64,000 nt of DNA from Henckelia pumila (Eukaryota > Streptophyta > Magnoliopsida > Lamiales > Gesneriaceae), in assembly GCF_033568475.1 (NCBI RefSeq), contig NC_133120.1:90724151-90788150 (forward strand). The letters run 5' to 3'. Below are positions 12,915-25,649 of the stretch, one piece after another. The notes beneath the pieces are model-generated. The model was not told the origin of the DNA. It did not search any database and was given only the letters and a program-made list of their open reading frames with translations. The position numbers and the translations under genes are program-made. Positions within the stretch are counted from its first letter, which is position 1, and every line of letters starts with the position of its first letter.

Positions 12915-13228
12915 TCTCTCCCTATATATAAAGAATCTTCCCCTTAGACACTATCTTTTTATTTACCAAAATTGTCCTTATGTGATATAAATATTACACT
13001 TTTACTTTTATTTTTTTGAAATTTTGGTATTTCAAATTTCCATATTTTTCTCAACTAAACATTATAGATAAGATAAATTGATAAATACATTTTAAATTTA
13101 TTTTTATATTATTTTATAAATAAAAAAATTTAAATATTATCGAAAAAATAATATTTATACATAACATACAATATTAAATATATTATATGATTTTATACCC
13201 ACACAACGCGTGTGTGCGATTATGCTAG
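12915..13228 (+). mobile_element. Small non-autonomous Helitron-like element
   Basis: It starts TCTCTCCC and ends GCTAG. A CACAC/GTGTG hairpin (about 13200-13214) sits roughly 12 bases before the end. An A precedes the start and a T follows the end, as expected for Helitron insertion between A and T without target duplication. At 314 bp it has no Rep/helicase coding. The call rests on end structure only. Confidence 0.55.
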
Positions 13229-13590
13229 TATACAAGAGAAAATAGCCTCTGACACCGCTGATTTGGGAAGAGGCGTGAAGAACGAGGAGAAAATTTAGGT
13301 CAACGGAAGTTAGGGTAATTACGTAATATGATAAGTTTATTAATGGTATAAATGTCAACTTGTAATTTTATACCTTAAACAAAAACAAAAAACCAGAAGC
13401 CAAAAAAAAAATCAATTTTTTGTTTGTTTTTGGGTAAAAATTGTAGAAGTTTAATTTAACATTCACAAACACTTTCATGCAGCTAGAAAGCTAAGAAATA
13501 TTTTGTAGGAGTTCTACCAATCACTCCATAAATATCGATGAAAAGAAATATAATTTGCCAAAAATAAATGCTAAACAATTATAGGGCATT
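13229..13590. other. AT-rich intergenic DNA
   Basis: No gene or defined element is seen. Poly-A and poly-T runs are frequent. Confidence 0.4.
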
Positions 13591-16470
13591 CATATTATTA
13601 ATTATGATTTATTTTTTGAAATATTAAACTATAAAAAAATTGGAAATTTGGAAGAGACTCAAGAGAGAACAAGCGGGCAATTAAAAAATTGTTTTCCTTT
13701 TCTTGGTGTAGAATATTAATTAATTTTCCTCGTCGAAGAACCCAAAATTTATACCTCATAATACTAATCAAATTATAACAAAGATTTTTAACAAGCAATA
13801 CATTGATGATCTTTATCCACGGTTTTACCTTTAGAGTTGTCACCAAAAATGATTTTTGGACCTTCGATTTCAATTATTTCAATTAGCAATTCTTTATTTT
13901 CAGTCATATGCCTCGAGCACCAAATGTCTGGATACCAAGTGATCTTTCCAATAGTTTTGTTCTTGCCAACCTGTCACCAAAAAAAAAAAAAAAAAAAAAA
14001 ACTTTGGTACCCAATGGATTATTCTTTTTGGAATCCATACTTGAATTATCCTAAAAGGTCTAATCGTGTGTGTATTCAGAAATTTTATGGATTTGTTAGC
14101 TTTTTGCATATTATACACTGTTCTAGATATAACCACATGTTGTGTAGACCTTTGATTGTTATTGTTAAGTCTATACCTCTTTTAAACTGACCTGCAATTA
14201 AAGAACTGTCTTTGATTTTCCCTTTGAACATTTGATCTAGAGTGGTCTGATTTTTTCCGTGACCCGGTGGAACTTGACTGATTACCCTGATCGGTTCCAT
14301 GTGGTCCTGGCTTTAACCAAATTTTTCCAAATAAATGTTCTTAGGTTCTTCATAACCTAGTCTTCTATGCTTAGCTTTGTTCTCATAAGATATTTTCTGA
14401 TATGTATTAATCTTAGGCATGCCATGATCATATATCCTACTGGATTTTACAAAATTTATCGTATTTATTTTGCCCTTTTCCAGTTGCGATTGAGAACTTG
14501 TCTCAGTAACAGTGCAATTATTTGAATGAAAACCCAGGCCAGTCTTATCGCCTGACTGTTTTTTATTATCATGCATCTTACTTAGTGAAACAGAAGATTT
14601 TTTCCAAGAATTTATAATTTTAAGTAACTTTTGATTTTCATTTAACATAGCTTGGAACATTCTTTTCATGATATCATTCTTAGTAGCCAACATATTTAGC
14701 TTTACCTTAAGATTGTAAAGTTCATTTCGTTGCAAGCAACTTGATTCACTTTACTTATCTTTGAGTTTAGCATTTTCTGTTTTTACTTCCTCGAATGATC
14801 GAGAGAGTTTTATGTATTTTTTAGTCATTTCATGTAATGCATTTACTAATTCTTCACGAGTAAATTTAGAAGAGCCAAAATCAAATATCTCATCACTATG
14901 CTCTTCATTATCCATCTCTACATTAGCCATTTAGCATTGAACCTTCATCTTCGCTTTCACCGGAGGATTTCTCAGAAATGTCTGTTTGATTCTGAGTCTA
15001 AATCATCCCATTTCTTGTATTCTTCGGCCATCAGCACTTTTTGATCTTTCTTCTTTTTGAAGTGCTTTCTATCATCTGTGGATTGTCTCAAAAAACTTCT
15101 TTACTTCTTTTCTTGGCCTGTTACAATTTGCAGCAAAATACCCTAGTTTACCACAATTAAAGCTTGTAGGACCATCACTTCTATGGTCCTTTTTATTGTA
15201 GGGTTTTGTAAACTTAGATTGATTTTTGCGCATAAATTTATCAAATTTTCTTACAAAGCAAGACATAGCTTCATTACTGATTAGCTCGGCGGTCTTCTTT
15301 CCAGATCTTTCTTCGGTTGTTGGAGCAACAACAGTTGCAGCCAAAGCCTTTGTTGGTTGAGGAATGGACAGTTCTTCTTCGGTGCGAATGCTTAGCTCAA
15401 ATTCATACGTTTTTAGATCAACGAATAAGTCGTGCAGTTCTATTTGGCTCATGACCTTAGACTCTCACATTGCTACAGTGTTCACATCACATTCCCTGGG
15501 CAAAGCACGTATAATTTTCGTAGCAATTTCTCGATTAGAATAAACTTTACCTAGAGTGAGAAGTTCACATATGATGCTGCTAAATCGTTCATCAAATTCA
15601 ATCATAGTTTCTCCAGGCTTTATTTTGATATTGTCATATTTTTAGATTGCCACCGTGAGCTTATTCTCTTTGGTTTATCATTTCTTTCGCATAGTTAAGT
15701 AAGCTATTTCCATATTTCTTTAGCGGTTGTCCACATCTTAATCTTGTTGAACATAGTTTTGTCCAAAGTTTTGTAAAAGATATATTTGACCATTTTATCA
15801 AGATTGCCTTCTTTTTGTACTCAGTGGTAGATTCAGACTTGTGCTTCTCAACAATCTGAGGTTCACCACTTGACATAGCTGAGACGATATTGACTTTGGT
15901 GATTTTCATGGGACCATACTCGATGACATACCACATGTCATCATCTTATGCTGAAAGATGTGTCTGCATACGAATCTTTCAGTCATCATAATCTTCTCAA
16001 AAGAACATAGGGATTTTATTAAATGCAGATGTTATTATGAGTATAAAATATATCAGTGGTTAAAGAAAAATACGCTCTGATACCACTTGTTAGGATCGAA
16101 TATGTGTCAAGAGGGTGAATGCACACTTATGATTTTTCAAACTCTGCGCGAGCAATCTTATTAGTGTTAACTATTAAGACTATTTTTTTTATCCTCAAAA
16201 ATAGTTTGACCTACAAAAATAGTGCGGATAAACAGTCCAAATGTTTTGTGATATCTTTATATTCAAATAGGCACAAATGATAAAATACATAAACAGTTGA
16301 AGTAAATAAGACAAGATATATGGAAGTTCGAAGCAAACTGCTTTTACGTCTCCCTTCTTTCACGAAAGAAGAAATTCACTAGAAGACTTTGGTTTATACA
16401 ACATCAAACTATTGTGACAGATATTATTCCTTGTCAACTTACTGTATTTGGATCAATGGAATAAAGAAGT
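13590..16470 (-). mobile_element. Decayed Ty1/copia-like retrotransposon remnant
   Basis: On the minus strand, a Gag-like region (about 14.3-15.95 kb) shows the plant copia 'DLKTYEFELSIRTEEE' block and a CCHC-like zinc knuckle. A short piece resembling the protease / integrase-proximal region (ending in a 'CYNLISI' block) lies near 13.6-13.9 kb. A tRNA-Met primer-binding site (TGGTATCAGAG on the minus strand, about 16075-16086) sits next to an LTR end whose outermost bases read TGTTAGGATC at 16088. The LTR side fades at about 16.47 kb, next to the HDA5 3' end. It is heavily broken, with many interruptions; most of pol is missing. An old fossil. Confidence 0.7.
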
Positions 16471-16806
16471 AACGAAATCCATTCACAAATGCTTTGCAAG
16501 TAGTAAAACGCAGAGCAGTAAATGTAAATTTAATTGGCACAGCATTCATTTTGAGATAGAAAACCTTCCATTCCAATTCCCAAAGCTACCACAACTTCAA
16601 AACCAACCTCTATATACAGTATAAATTACACAATCCATAATGTTACTGTCAAAGCAGCAATGACAGAAGATGGCCTAATTCAGGGAAAAAAAGGCATTTT
16701 GGCCAAAATCAATGTCCATCCTATGAATGATGGCATTTCAAATATTGGCAAAAGCTAACTAGACAGGAAATAATAAAAATTTAACCAGTGATTTACTAAA
16801 TGAAAA

Positions 16807-19800
16807 TCACAATGCTTTGGTGGATGCTTCCTTTATGTATGCCAGGGCTTCCTCTTCTGTGAGTTGATTTCCTTCTGCCAATCCTTTTACCAACGTGTTC
16901 GTGTACTCTTTGCTAGGTGGATTGATGGGAAACACACCAGACATGAAATTATCAACGTCTGAAAGCGTGCACCTGAATTCAGAACCATATGATAGATGTA
17001 AGAAATGAACTGCAATAGCTCGAGGATAAAACATAAAGATGCACAAAATATATTAAGGGCTTGTATGGTACCAGTACAATTAATACTGGTATATTTTATC
17101 CTATCCAATACTCCGTTCTTCTCGTCATATTATATATCCATCTATTAATTATTTATTTTATATCAATCAAATCATTAATCATTTATCTTATATCAATCAA
17201 ATCGTTGAATTTAAATTACTATATTACCCTTATAAATAATATTATTTATATTTTATTTATTCTTAAAAAGGACAAAATGATAATTTATTATTTTTATATA
17301 AAATTCAATCAATCAAATCAAATAAACTATAATCTATCAATCAAATCAAATACTATATTAACTATCATTTTTTATTTATTTTATATTACATTATATTACT
17401 TATCAAATTACTGTTTATCCTATCCTCGAACCAAACGGTACCTAAATGTACAAATACTTACGTCATTGTCAGAATCGGCACGTCATTCTCCTTCCCCAAG
17501 TAGACGATATTATGGTACCAGCCTCTCTGAGTGAAAGAGAATGAAAGAATGATGGTGTAAGCAAATATGTTAGCAGACGTCATGAATATATGTGTGAGCA
17601 AATAGTTTGAAATGAAAGTATAAATTTTGACCTAGTCACCTAGGTGCCCTACAGGCCGGCCCTACACCACATACCTGAACAAACTCCACCGAAATGCACT
17701 TCTTGGTTTCTATAGTTTGCAAAGCAGTAAAATCAAATAAGGGCCGACTCATGTCGTTGCTGGAAATATTTTCCTGGTAAAACACGTCATTAAATTGTTC
17801 AAGCCTGCAAAAAGCCAAAAACCGCAGATAATTTGCTGATTAGAATTTAATTTTAGTATCTTAAAGCTGGAATACAAAAACATCACAGAGCGCGGCATCA
17901 AGTACTTAAACGCCGTCTTATCAAATTTGAGTTCGCAGATTGCAGTTGAAGATTGTTAGTGATAAGGACTAGCAAGTTCTTGGAATGTTTGATGATATCA
18001 ATATAAGATGGCTTAAAATGTATGTGGAACTAACGTTATTTTGTACAGACACATGTAAGTTTTCTCCTCTGAATTACTTTTCGGATCAAGAAAAGCAACA
18101 CCTCCGGGACCCCATGTAGCAGTATAATCACGGGCAAAGAATAATCGATGAGGGAAAGTTTTCCACATAATCTCTTTGAACGGGCTTTTGTCAATTGCAC
18201 CAACACACTGTTTTCGCATTCCTTCTATCTGGAAATCAAGCACAAAAAGTGAAACAAACCGGGAAAAACAAGTTCAACCTATGAGAAACTCGAATAAAGA
18301 TACAATGATTAGTCTGCCTCAAGCAAGACATTTTTAGTTCTAAAAAAAGGGACTGCTCAAAACAAGTGCAGCTACGTACTCTACCAGTCTACCTGTCCAC
18401 CTTCGATATAGCAGCAAAACCTTGACACATTCATGTTTGATCCGTACGTAGCATACCAAATGTCTATTTTTGAAAGTTCTGATCTCCAAGAAGGCACAGT
18501 AACAGCTTCTTTATCTACATACAGTAAATTTCATCTACGTAAGCAACCCTTTTGACACGGAAAAAATATTTACATGTTTACTACCTTGACCATCTTCAGT
18601 TACTTTAAGGTTAAAAAAGGGTTGTACAACATCCTCCACGAAATTAAGTTCTGCCGTAACAGTGTGCAGACTATTCTCATCCTCAGTATCAGAATCAGAG
18701 CTAGCGATCTGCAAAATTTAGTGTATTAGAAGACGACTCTGTGATGATGATAATGGAGGAACAGAGTAAAAGTTTCTCTGTTTCATGATTGAAGAATGTA
18801 AAAGATATTACAAAAAAGGGAGAAAAATTGATACAACTAATAATTGTAGCTTAATGCATCACTTGAGTTAGATGCTGAAACAACAAATATGTTTAAAAGA
18901 AATCATCAATATTGAAGGTAAAAAAATTTTTACCTCGATATAAGATGTTTTCCTGCTTATCACGGTCTCAGTTAGATTTGCAGCAAGGGTTGGCCAATAT
19001 TCATTTAATTCCTGGCATATCTGAGATTTTAAAAAATAAAATAAAATGTTGAGCTTCGCCTTTAAAAATCAAAAAAACCCAAGCTTAACAATAACAATAA
19101 CAATAACAATAACAATAACAATAACATAGCACCTACAGTTCTAAATATAAAACATTCAACCAATAAATAATTTTAAAAAAAAATCTGAACAAACACTTAC
19201 TGCCTGTATCACACGCCAAGTAGACTCTAGTGGATAAGCCTCCAAGGACCCTGTTATAGGCTTGTGTTCTAGCAATACTTCGACACAAGCTTGGGCAGAT
19301 TTTGCCAATGAAATCAGATTATATCCTCCTTCAAGTGCCATGACGATTTTCCCCCCCGCAAACTCCATCAACTGCAGAAGGCATCTCAGAATATACTAGG
19401 TAAATAACCAATCCTTTTAATCTTAGTCTACAATTATATGAAATAAGATTCTGGGGAAATTGCGAAGAAGAAAAAATGGCCCTTATATCCAATTGTGGTA
19501 ATACTCGGAAAGTAGACGAAACAGAGAGAGTGTGAGAACTATTTATTGATTGATTCAGATGATAAATGTTCAAGTGCTAACCTTGTCAAGCATGATCGAG
19601 TATCCATACGGACTAACTCGGCAACCCCCAAGAGGATCACCTATGGCTGTACAATCACGATTACAAGCACAAAATTATGAAACAGCCATATTTTAAGAAA
19701 ATCGCACAGCGTATCAAGGAACTCCAATGTAAAAGTGAGCAAAAACAGAATACAACTCTAATCAGGTGGCATGAGCTCCATGACCAAAGGAATGTGAACA

Positions 19801-22800
19801 AGAACCCATGCAATCTATCCGTATAGAAATTTAACCAGGAAGGAACTTAGCAGAACTCGAGTTTAGATCAGGTGTAGCTTCACATTTCAAATACATTAGT
19901 ATGTGCCGATGTATTCACTTATAAACCGTAAAGGAAAGAAAATTTTCGCTCCTTTAAATTTTTTATGTGCAATAGTGATCATGTTAAATTGTCTAGCTCA
20001 CAGAGTCGCAATACAAAAAAAATGAAGGTTAATGTTACCACCCCAAATTTTATAAAGTAGCTTTATCCATGTGTAAGGTTGAATGCCACCTTTGTGCAAT
20101 ACAATTTTACTAAGTTAACAATAAATATGAACTTCGGTTATCTGTTATCTAGAAAAAAGAGTCTTAACTTGTAAAAATTAAATAAATGACATCCCAAGCC
20201 CCTTTTTGTTCAAATTCAAATTGCGAAATTACATTAGTTTTTCAGGAAAACTCCAAGAACACTATACTTCTTTATGCTGTAAGATCAAAGATACATTCAA
20301 GATGATAGATAAATCTGATAAATCAATTTATTGAGCACGGCGTTCAAAACATGAAAGCAGCACAGAAAAGGGAGTAAGAAGTGCTACAAGAGATCATTAA
20401 ATGAATGAAACAGTCAATTTTTCGGTCAACCTGCATCGAACCCAGCTGAGATAATTATCATTTCAGGATTGAATTCCTTGACAACAGGAATCAATATATG
20501 ATCCCAAACAGCAAGATAGTCAGCATCTCCACACCTCCCGTTCTCCCATGGAACATTAATGTTATACCCGGAACCTGGTCCTTCTCCAATCATGAAATAT
20601 GACCCATCATCACCGGCTGGATAGAAACTCCCAAATTCATGCCTAATTCAAATAGACATTCAAAATACTATCACCATTATGAGAAACAACATTTAAGCAA
20701 TTTTAAATGTCCATCTCTGATGGGCCAAGTATATTGATCCAATAAGAAAATGCATATGAATATATTGCCAAGTGTGAAGATCAACAAGATTAAGGGCTCC
20801 TAATAGGACAGGTAAACAACTGCAATTTTTTGTGAAATATAATTAATTATATGATATTGAAAAGTAATTATCCAGTGCAGCATATGGTATATCATTTCCA
20901 CATCTAAGCTTTTGAGAACAATCATAGAAATTGAGATTGAAATTTTCGATATACACACCTATGTACAGAGAAGAAAAGTACTCGAGGATCATCGTAGAAC
21001 ATCTTTTGAGTTCCATTTCCATGATGTACATCCCAATCCACAATAAGAATTTTGCTGATACCCAACTCCGGCTACAATATTTAATAAACGACTCAAATGA
21101 GTTGAATCAATCTACTGATAAAAAGCATCGAAAGCAGTAAATTCTAAAAAAATCTACAAATACGGAATGATCCATTAAAACTAAAACAGGTCTCACTTTT
21201 TCATTCAATAGATAACTTGTAGCAACAGCAACATTGTTGTAAAGACAAAATCCCATTGGTTCGGTTTGCTCTGCATGGTGTCCAGGAGGCCTAACAATAG
21301 CAAATCCAGAATCCAATTCCCCTCTAGCAACTTTCTCTGCGACCTACGGAAAAGAAAAGTTACGGAGTTTTCATGTAATCATAGATGCACATCTCAACAA
21401 AGCAATAACTAACAGTTATCTATATATAAAGAAAAATTGCATCAACCATTTAGGTATTTAACTATTTATATATATTTTTTATAACAAATGATAATAGTAG
21501 TAATAATAAAGGTTTAAATTTGGAAATTTAGAGGACAAGATGTTCACCCAGACTCACCACATATTTACAAATACAAAGTTTGCATCTGATCCCAAAGTAA
21601 GGTTCTTAGAGACAGCAGACCATCATTATAGGAAAAACAAAAAAGAAAAGAAAAAAATCAAACAACTGAACCCAAGTTGATAAAGAAGTTCAAGATTCTG
21701 ATTCCGAATAGTTAACTGGTAATTGAGTACAAAACCTAGATTTGATGTACCATAAAATTTCAAACATCACAGACTACAACATCATTGAAGGTCCAAATCT
21801 TCTGACAACTGATTTGTCCTTTCTCACATATGTTAGATACATTCTCTTGCTTCATTTGAACAATGTATGAGCTACACAATAAAAGAATCTTGGATTATTT
21901 CTTTTTAAGATCAATCCCAAGAGGCATACCTCTATAACAGAACCGGCAGCAATGCAAGCAGCCTCCGATGAGCCATCATTGAAATAAATGGAGTTAAATT
22001 TTGCGGCCATTCTTTTTCTCCTTGAGCCTGAGTATTTCGAACTAACATTCTTGATCAACTCAATGTGACTTTTGGCATGAACCAAAGCTAAAGAGTTATC
22101 TTCAGCTTCCTTTGCTTTCAGAATTACACATCTGGAATCGGCAAGCATTGATACAAATTTTTTTTATTGAGCACAGAAACATTAACTTCATTGTCGAGGG
22201 CAAATATGGCTTCACTAAAAAACCATAAACAAATTCTGCTAAAAAGAAAGCAATTTTACATTTTTAATAAAGTAGATGACCAAATTTAGAGCAGCAAGAT
22301 AATATTAAAAGTAAAGCATTCCCCTTTTTGGCGCGTTTTGCTTTCAAATTTTTGAATTTCTGACTGCCCATAGAAAATGTGAAAAGGGAATGGGTGGTGA
22401 GAATTTAGAGGAACGATAAAGGCTAAATGAGGAGAGAAAAAAAAAATACGACACGAACTAAAAATCCAGAGAAAAAAACAGCAATCAACGTTATGCTTCA
22501 AACAACAGAACTTACAACCATCACAAAGCATCGTCTGATCACAGTGTAAGAAACACTCTGCTTTGGAGAAATACTCAACAATCAATTTCCAGAAAATGCC
22601 ATAAAAAATCATTCTTTCAATTGGTTTTCAGATAAATCGTCAACCACCCCCAAAGAAAAAGGACACCAAAAAACATGGGTCTCAGATTTCGTACAGACCA
22701 TCTCACAGTTTCATATCGTAAACATGATCACTCAGAAACAAAGGGGTTACAAAGAAATCACCTTTGACAAATTCCAGAGGAATTGAGCTTGTCCCAAATG

Positions 22801-22958
22801 ACACGAATGCGATTTGGGTTTTCCGGATGGTACTCGTCATCTGGGTTCTCGTGTTTGCACATTCTTTCGTCGTAGAGAAGTCCCACACGACGCCGCACTG
22901 GACGGTCATCGGTGTTTCCTCCGTTCAAACTACTCTCAGTCCCAACGTCTGGCTCCAT
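16807..22958 (-). CDS. HDA5: Class II histone deacetylase HDA5-like
   Basis: This is a zinc-dependent lysine deacetylase of the plant class II (HDA5/HDA18) group; HDA5 acts in chromatin repression, including flowering control. My 14-exon model, 5' to 3' on the minus strand: 22958-22762, 22131-21930, 21343-21197, 21071-20959, 20642-20431, 19646-19582, 19371-19201, 19020-18934, 18708-18585, 18514-18393, 18228-18035, 17804-17675, 17526-17462, 16972-16807. All phases agree, giving 664 aa. The deacetylase domain covers about residues 26-350. It has RPPGHHAE (active-site His155/His156), [12 protein letters not shown] (zinc ligands Asp196, His198) and SAGFDA (Asp289). From about 455 a second domain starts with WYATYGSNM, a gamma-glutamylcyclotransferase-like fold typical of the HDA5 branch. 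The first in-frame ATG is at 22958; the frame is also open to a TTG two codons upstream. Intron 13 contains AT-rich repetitive DNA. Confidence 0.93.
17055..17455. repeat. AT-rich repetitive insert in HDA5 intron 13
   Basis: The left end has a perfect 7-bp hairpin (ACCAGTA / TACTGGT). The interior has repeated 'ttatatcaatcaaatc' units. The right end reads CTCGAACCAAACGGTACC, a type of end common in plant MITEs. I could not show matching TIRs or a target duplication, so the class is open. Confidence 0.4.
19086..19127. repeat. (AACAAT)n microsatellite in HDA5 intron 7
   Basis: About seven tandem copies of the hexamer AACAAT are present, within the intron between the 19201 and 19020 exon borders. 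Confidence 0.9.
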
Positions 22959-24550
22959 GTTCAAATTGGGGTGTAGGCTATTCCGAAGATTTTATGACTA
23001 TTAATAATTTTGGTAGATTTTAAAATTTTATTCAAATTGTATTCAAATTAGATTTTTGTCGAGTTTCAAAAATAAAGTGAGTTGCATTTAAAAGTTTAAA
23101 TTTATTCAAAATGTCAATAGATTATAATAATTTCAAGAAATTTATTCACATATAGAAATTAATGTCTAACGCACAATTATAATTTGTCAAAAAATATATT
23201 TGATTTAATATAAAGATTTAAATGGATTATTTAAAATTTATAACCACATATTTTTTTTTCTCAATTTTCCTCTTCTACTCTGTGTCTCACACTCTCTTAT
23301 CTTCAAAATATACGTATATGTTTTCATCTTCACATATTTCTCATTTTCTTAAAAAAAAATTTTTAATCCACTCATCTTTTTCTTTGCAACCAAAACAAAA
23401 ATTATTAATGTCTATAAATTTTCAAATTTTTTGATTGATTTTGTGATTTTTAACATACGATTGATATCAATTACTGTAATATATAATGATGAAAGATACT
23501 TCAAAAACCAATTATACTTCTTAAGTCTTGAACACTCGCACAATAAACATAATTCAAAAATATAATTAATATAAAATTTTTATGATATTTTTCATGTAAT
23601 AATTTTTTATTTTTTGTAAAAAAAATTAATTTCAACATATAAAAAAGAGTATAATCCTATGATTTTTAAATTATATAAGACATAATGCAAAATATTTAGT
23701 AAAGAAGGCCATTTTTAAAAATGATTATACGTTTAATAATTAATTTCCCGTTTTTTTAATACGAAGAGGGTCCACGGACGGGAGGGGGGAGAGTGAGTTT
23801 GATGACACTCAAGTCAAATCTCTTGCTCATACTTTGGGAAAAAAGTTCAGTAGTGATTTGGTAGACGAATATTATATATAGCATGAAATAATTAAGGGTA
23901 AAATTGTATGGATAGTTTGAGGAAAATATGTGAATATATATAGAATTGAGGTAATAATAATTATGTAGTTAAAATGTAACAAAAACATAATATTTCGAGT
24001 TTTAATGTTTTAAATTATAATTGTTTCTGAATTAACAGATAGATCTTTCTAAATAATGAAAAGATTGGGGGACTCATAACTTTATTTTTTTGTTTTTGTT
24101 TTTGTTTTTGTTTTTTAAGAATGATAACTATTTTTTTTTTTTTTTGGTCACCAGTGAATAGTGATGTTCTCTCTAGTCTCTACACTATAAATATTTTATC
24201 ATACAATTGAAAAATTATTTTGAAACCATTTTAAAATATTTGTATATTTTAAAAATTATGTAAATTCTTTCTTTTTAAGATGAACTTCAATTATTTTTAA
24301 TGCTAAAAACTTAATTTAGCATAATTTGATGACTTTATCTCAATTTTATTTTGATGAACTTTTTTTCATTATTAAAAAATTTATTTAATAAATAATAAAT
24401 ATTTTCCTTATATTTATAAATTATTTTATTAAATACCATATATAAAAAAATATATGTGAATATTAAATATTATTAATAAGAAATATATTTTAAAAATACT
24501 AAGTAAAACAAATATTTTTAAATATAAAATTAGATTAATTTTAGAGCAAA
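22959..24550. other. HDA5 promoter side and AT-rich intergenic DNA
   Basis: The first few hundred bases should hold the HDA5 5' UTR and promoter. I see no clear TATA box. The rest is AT-rich, with T runs and a (T5G)n stretch near 24090-24110. No gene or bounded transposon is visible. Confidence 0.4.
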
Positions 24551-24765
24551 TTGGTGATAAATCCCCAAACCCAAACTTGACTTTGCCCTAGCTCCCCTAC
24601 CCATAAGATTCTTTGCAAAAGCTCCCTAGGATCACAAAACTTGAATATTTAATTGTTTAATTCTTGTACTAGATTTATGTTTTTTTATGCTTAAAATCTA
24701 AAGACTTTATGCTAAAATCTGAAGATTTTGTGCTTATTCATGGTACAAAGAATTATCCGTAAAAA

Positions 24766-24774
24766 TGGTATCAG
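24766..24774 (+). promoter_or_regulatory. Primer-binding site of the pararetrovirus
   Basis: TGGTATCAG matches the sequence complementary to the 3' end of initiator tRNA-Met, used by plant pararetroviruses for minus-strand priming. The match stops after nine bases, so the site is decayed or short. Confidence 0.55.
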
Positions 24775-24778
24775 TTTC

Positions 24779-24844
24779 TTAGGTTAATTATTCAGACATA
24801 ATATTATTCGTTAATTCATGTTTTTCTTTGTTGAGGAGAAGATT
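24779..24844 (+). repeat. Inverted-repeat arm A of the pararetrovirus
   Basis: This arm is complementary to 41392-41456. The core 24788-24808 pairs perfectly over 21 bases with 41424-41444. A second block, GAGGAGAAGA (24833-24842), pairs with TCTTCTCCTC (41393-41402). A small gap separates the blocks. Confidence 0.85.
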
Positions 24845-25649
24845 TTTTTTTAAAAAAAATATGACTTCAAACGAAGGTTTGAATCAAGAGGATTTTATTC
24901 ATATGAAATCCTATAAATAAGTTAATCTATTCACAAAATATTACTTACAACAGGTTGTGATTAATGCTCTTAATTTTGAAGAGATAAAAAAAATGATTTC
25001 TAACTCTCAATTTTTAGAGATTACCCCATATTCCTCTAAACTCTCCGGAGATCTTAGAGAAATTCAAAAGACGGTACAATATTACAGCAATCAGCTGTAT
25101 GAAATACCTAGGCAAATTGAAGAAATCCTTAAGAAACAAGAAGAAATTCTTGGAAACCTAAAGGATCTTTAAAATAAAATTATAAATCTAGAACACACTT
25201 CGGGTTCTAGAAAAGGAAATACAGGAGGAAGGTTACCACTCTCATTTGGTACCGAACCTTTGTTACATCAGAAAGGTAAAACCAAAATGGTCCAAAAACC
25301 TTTAACCAATAATGAAATGATGATTAATCTTATAAAAGCAGTATCAGAGAAAAACACTATTTGATGACTACTTTAGAAAGATTAAATCTCGAGGATCTAC
25401 AAGATCTTGCGGATTCTTTTGCGAATCTCAAAGTAATAAATCTAAAAATGAATTCCCCTAAGGGTGAACAACCCATAAGGAATCCCCCAAGATAAGTGGT
25501 TAAAACAGAAGAACCACATAATGAGTTCCAGGTTGGAGAAAATTCACATCCAGCAGGAACCAGATCGAGATGGAGTAAAATTCCACTCCATCAAACTCCT
25601 TACGAAAAAACTGTTTTAGATCCAATACATCCTCACGGGGTTATGTTAA

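Noticed and set aside
19086-19127. CRISPR-like or other regularly spaced repeat array
   Set aside because: It is a plain hexamer microsatellite without spacers; nothing in this plant window resembles a CRISPR array.
22959-22964. Upstream TTG start for HDA5
   Set aside because: The frame is open, but plant genes start at ATG in almost all cases; the ATG at 22958 is the first in frame.
23222-23434. 70-codon frame in the HDA5 upstream region
   Set aside because: Phe/Ser/Leu-rich translation of a T-rich stretch; no coding character.
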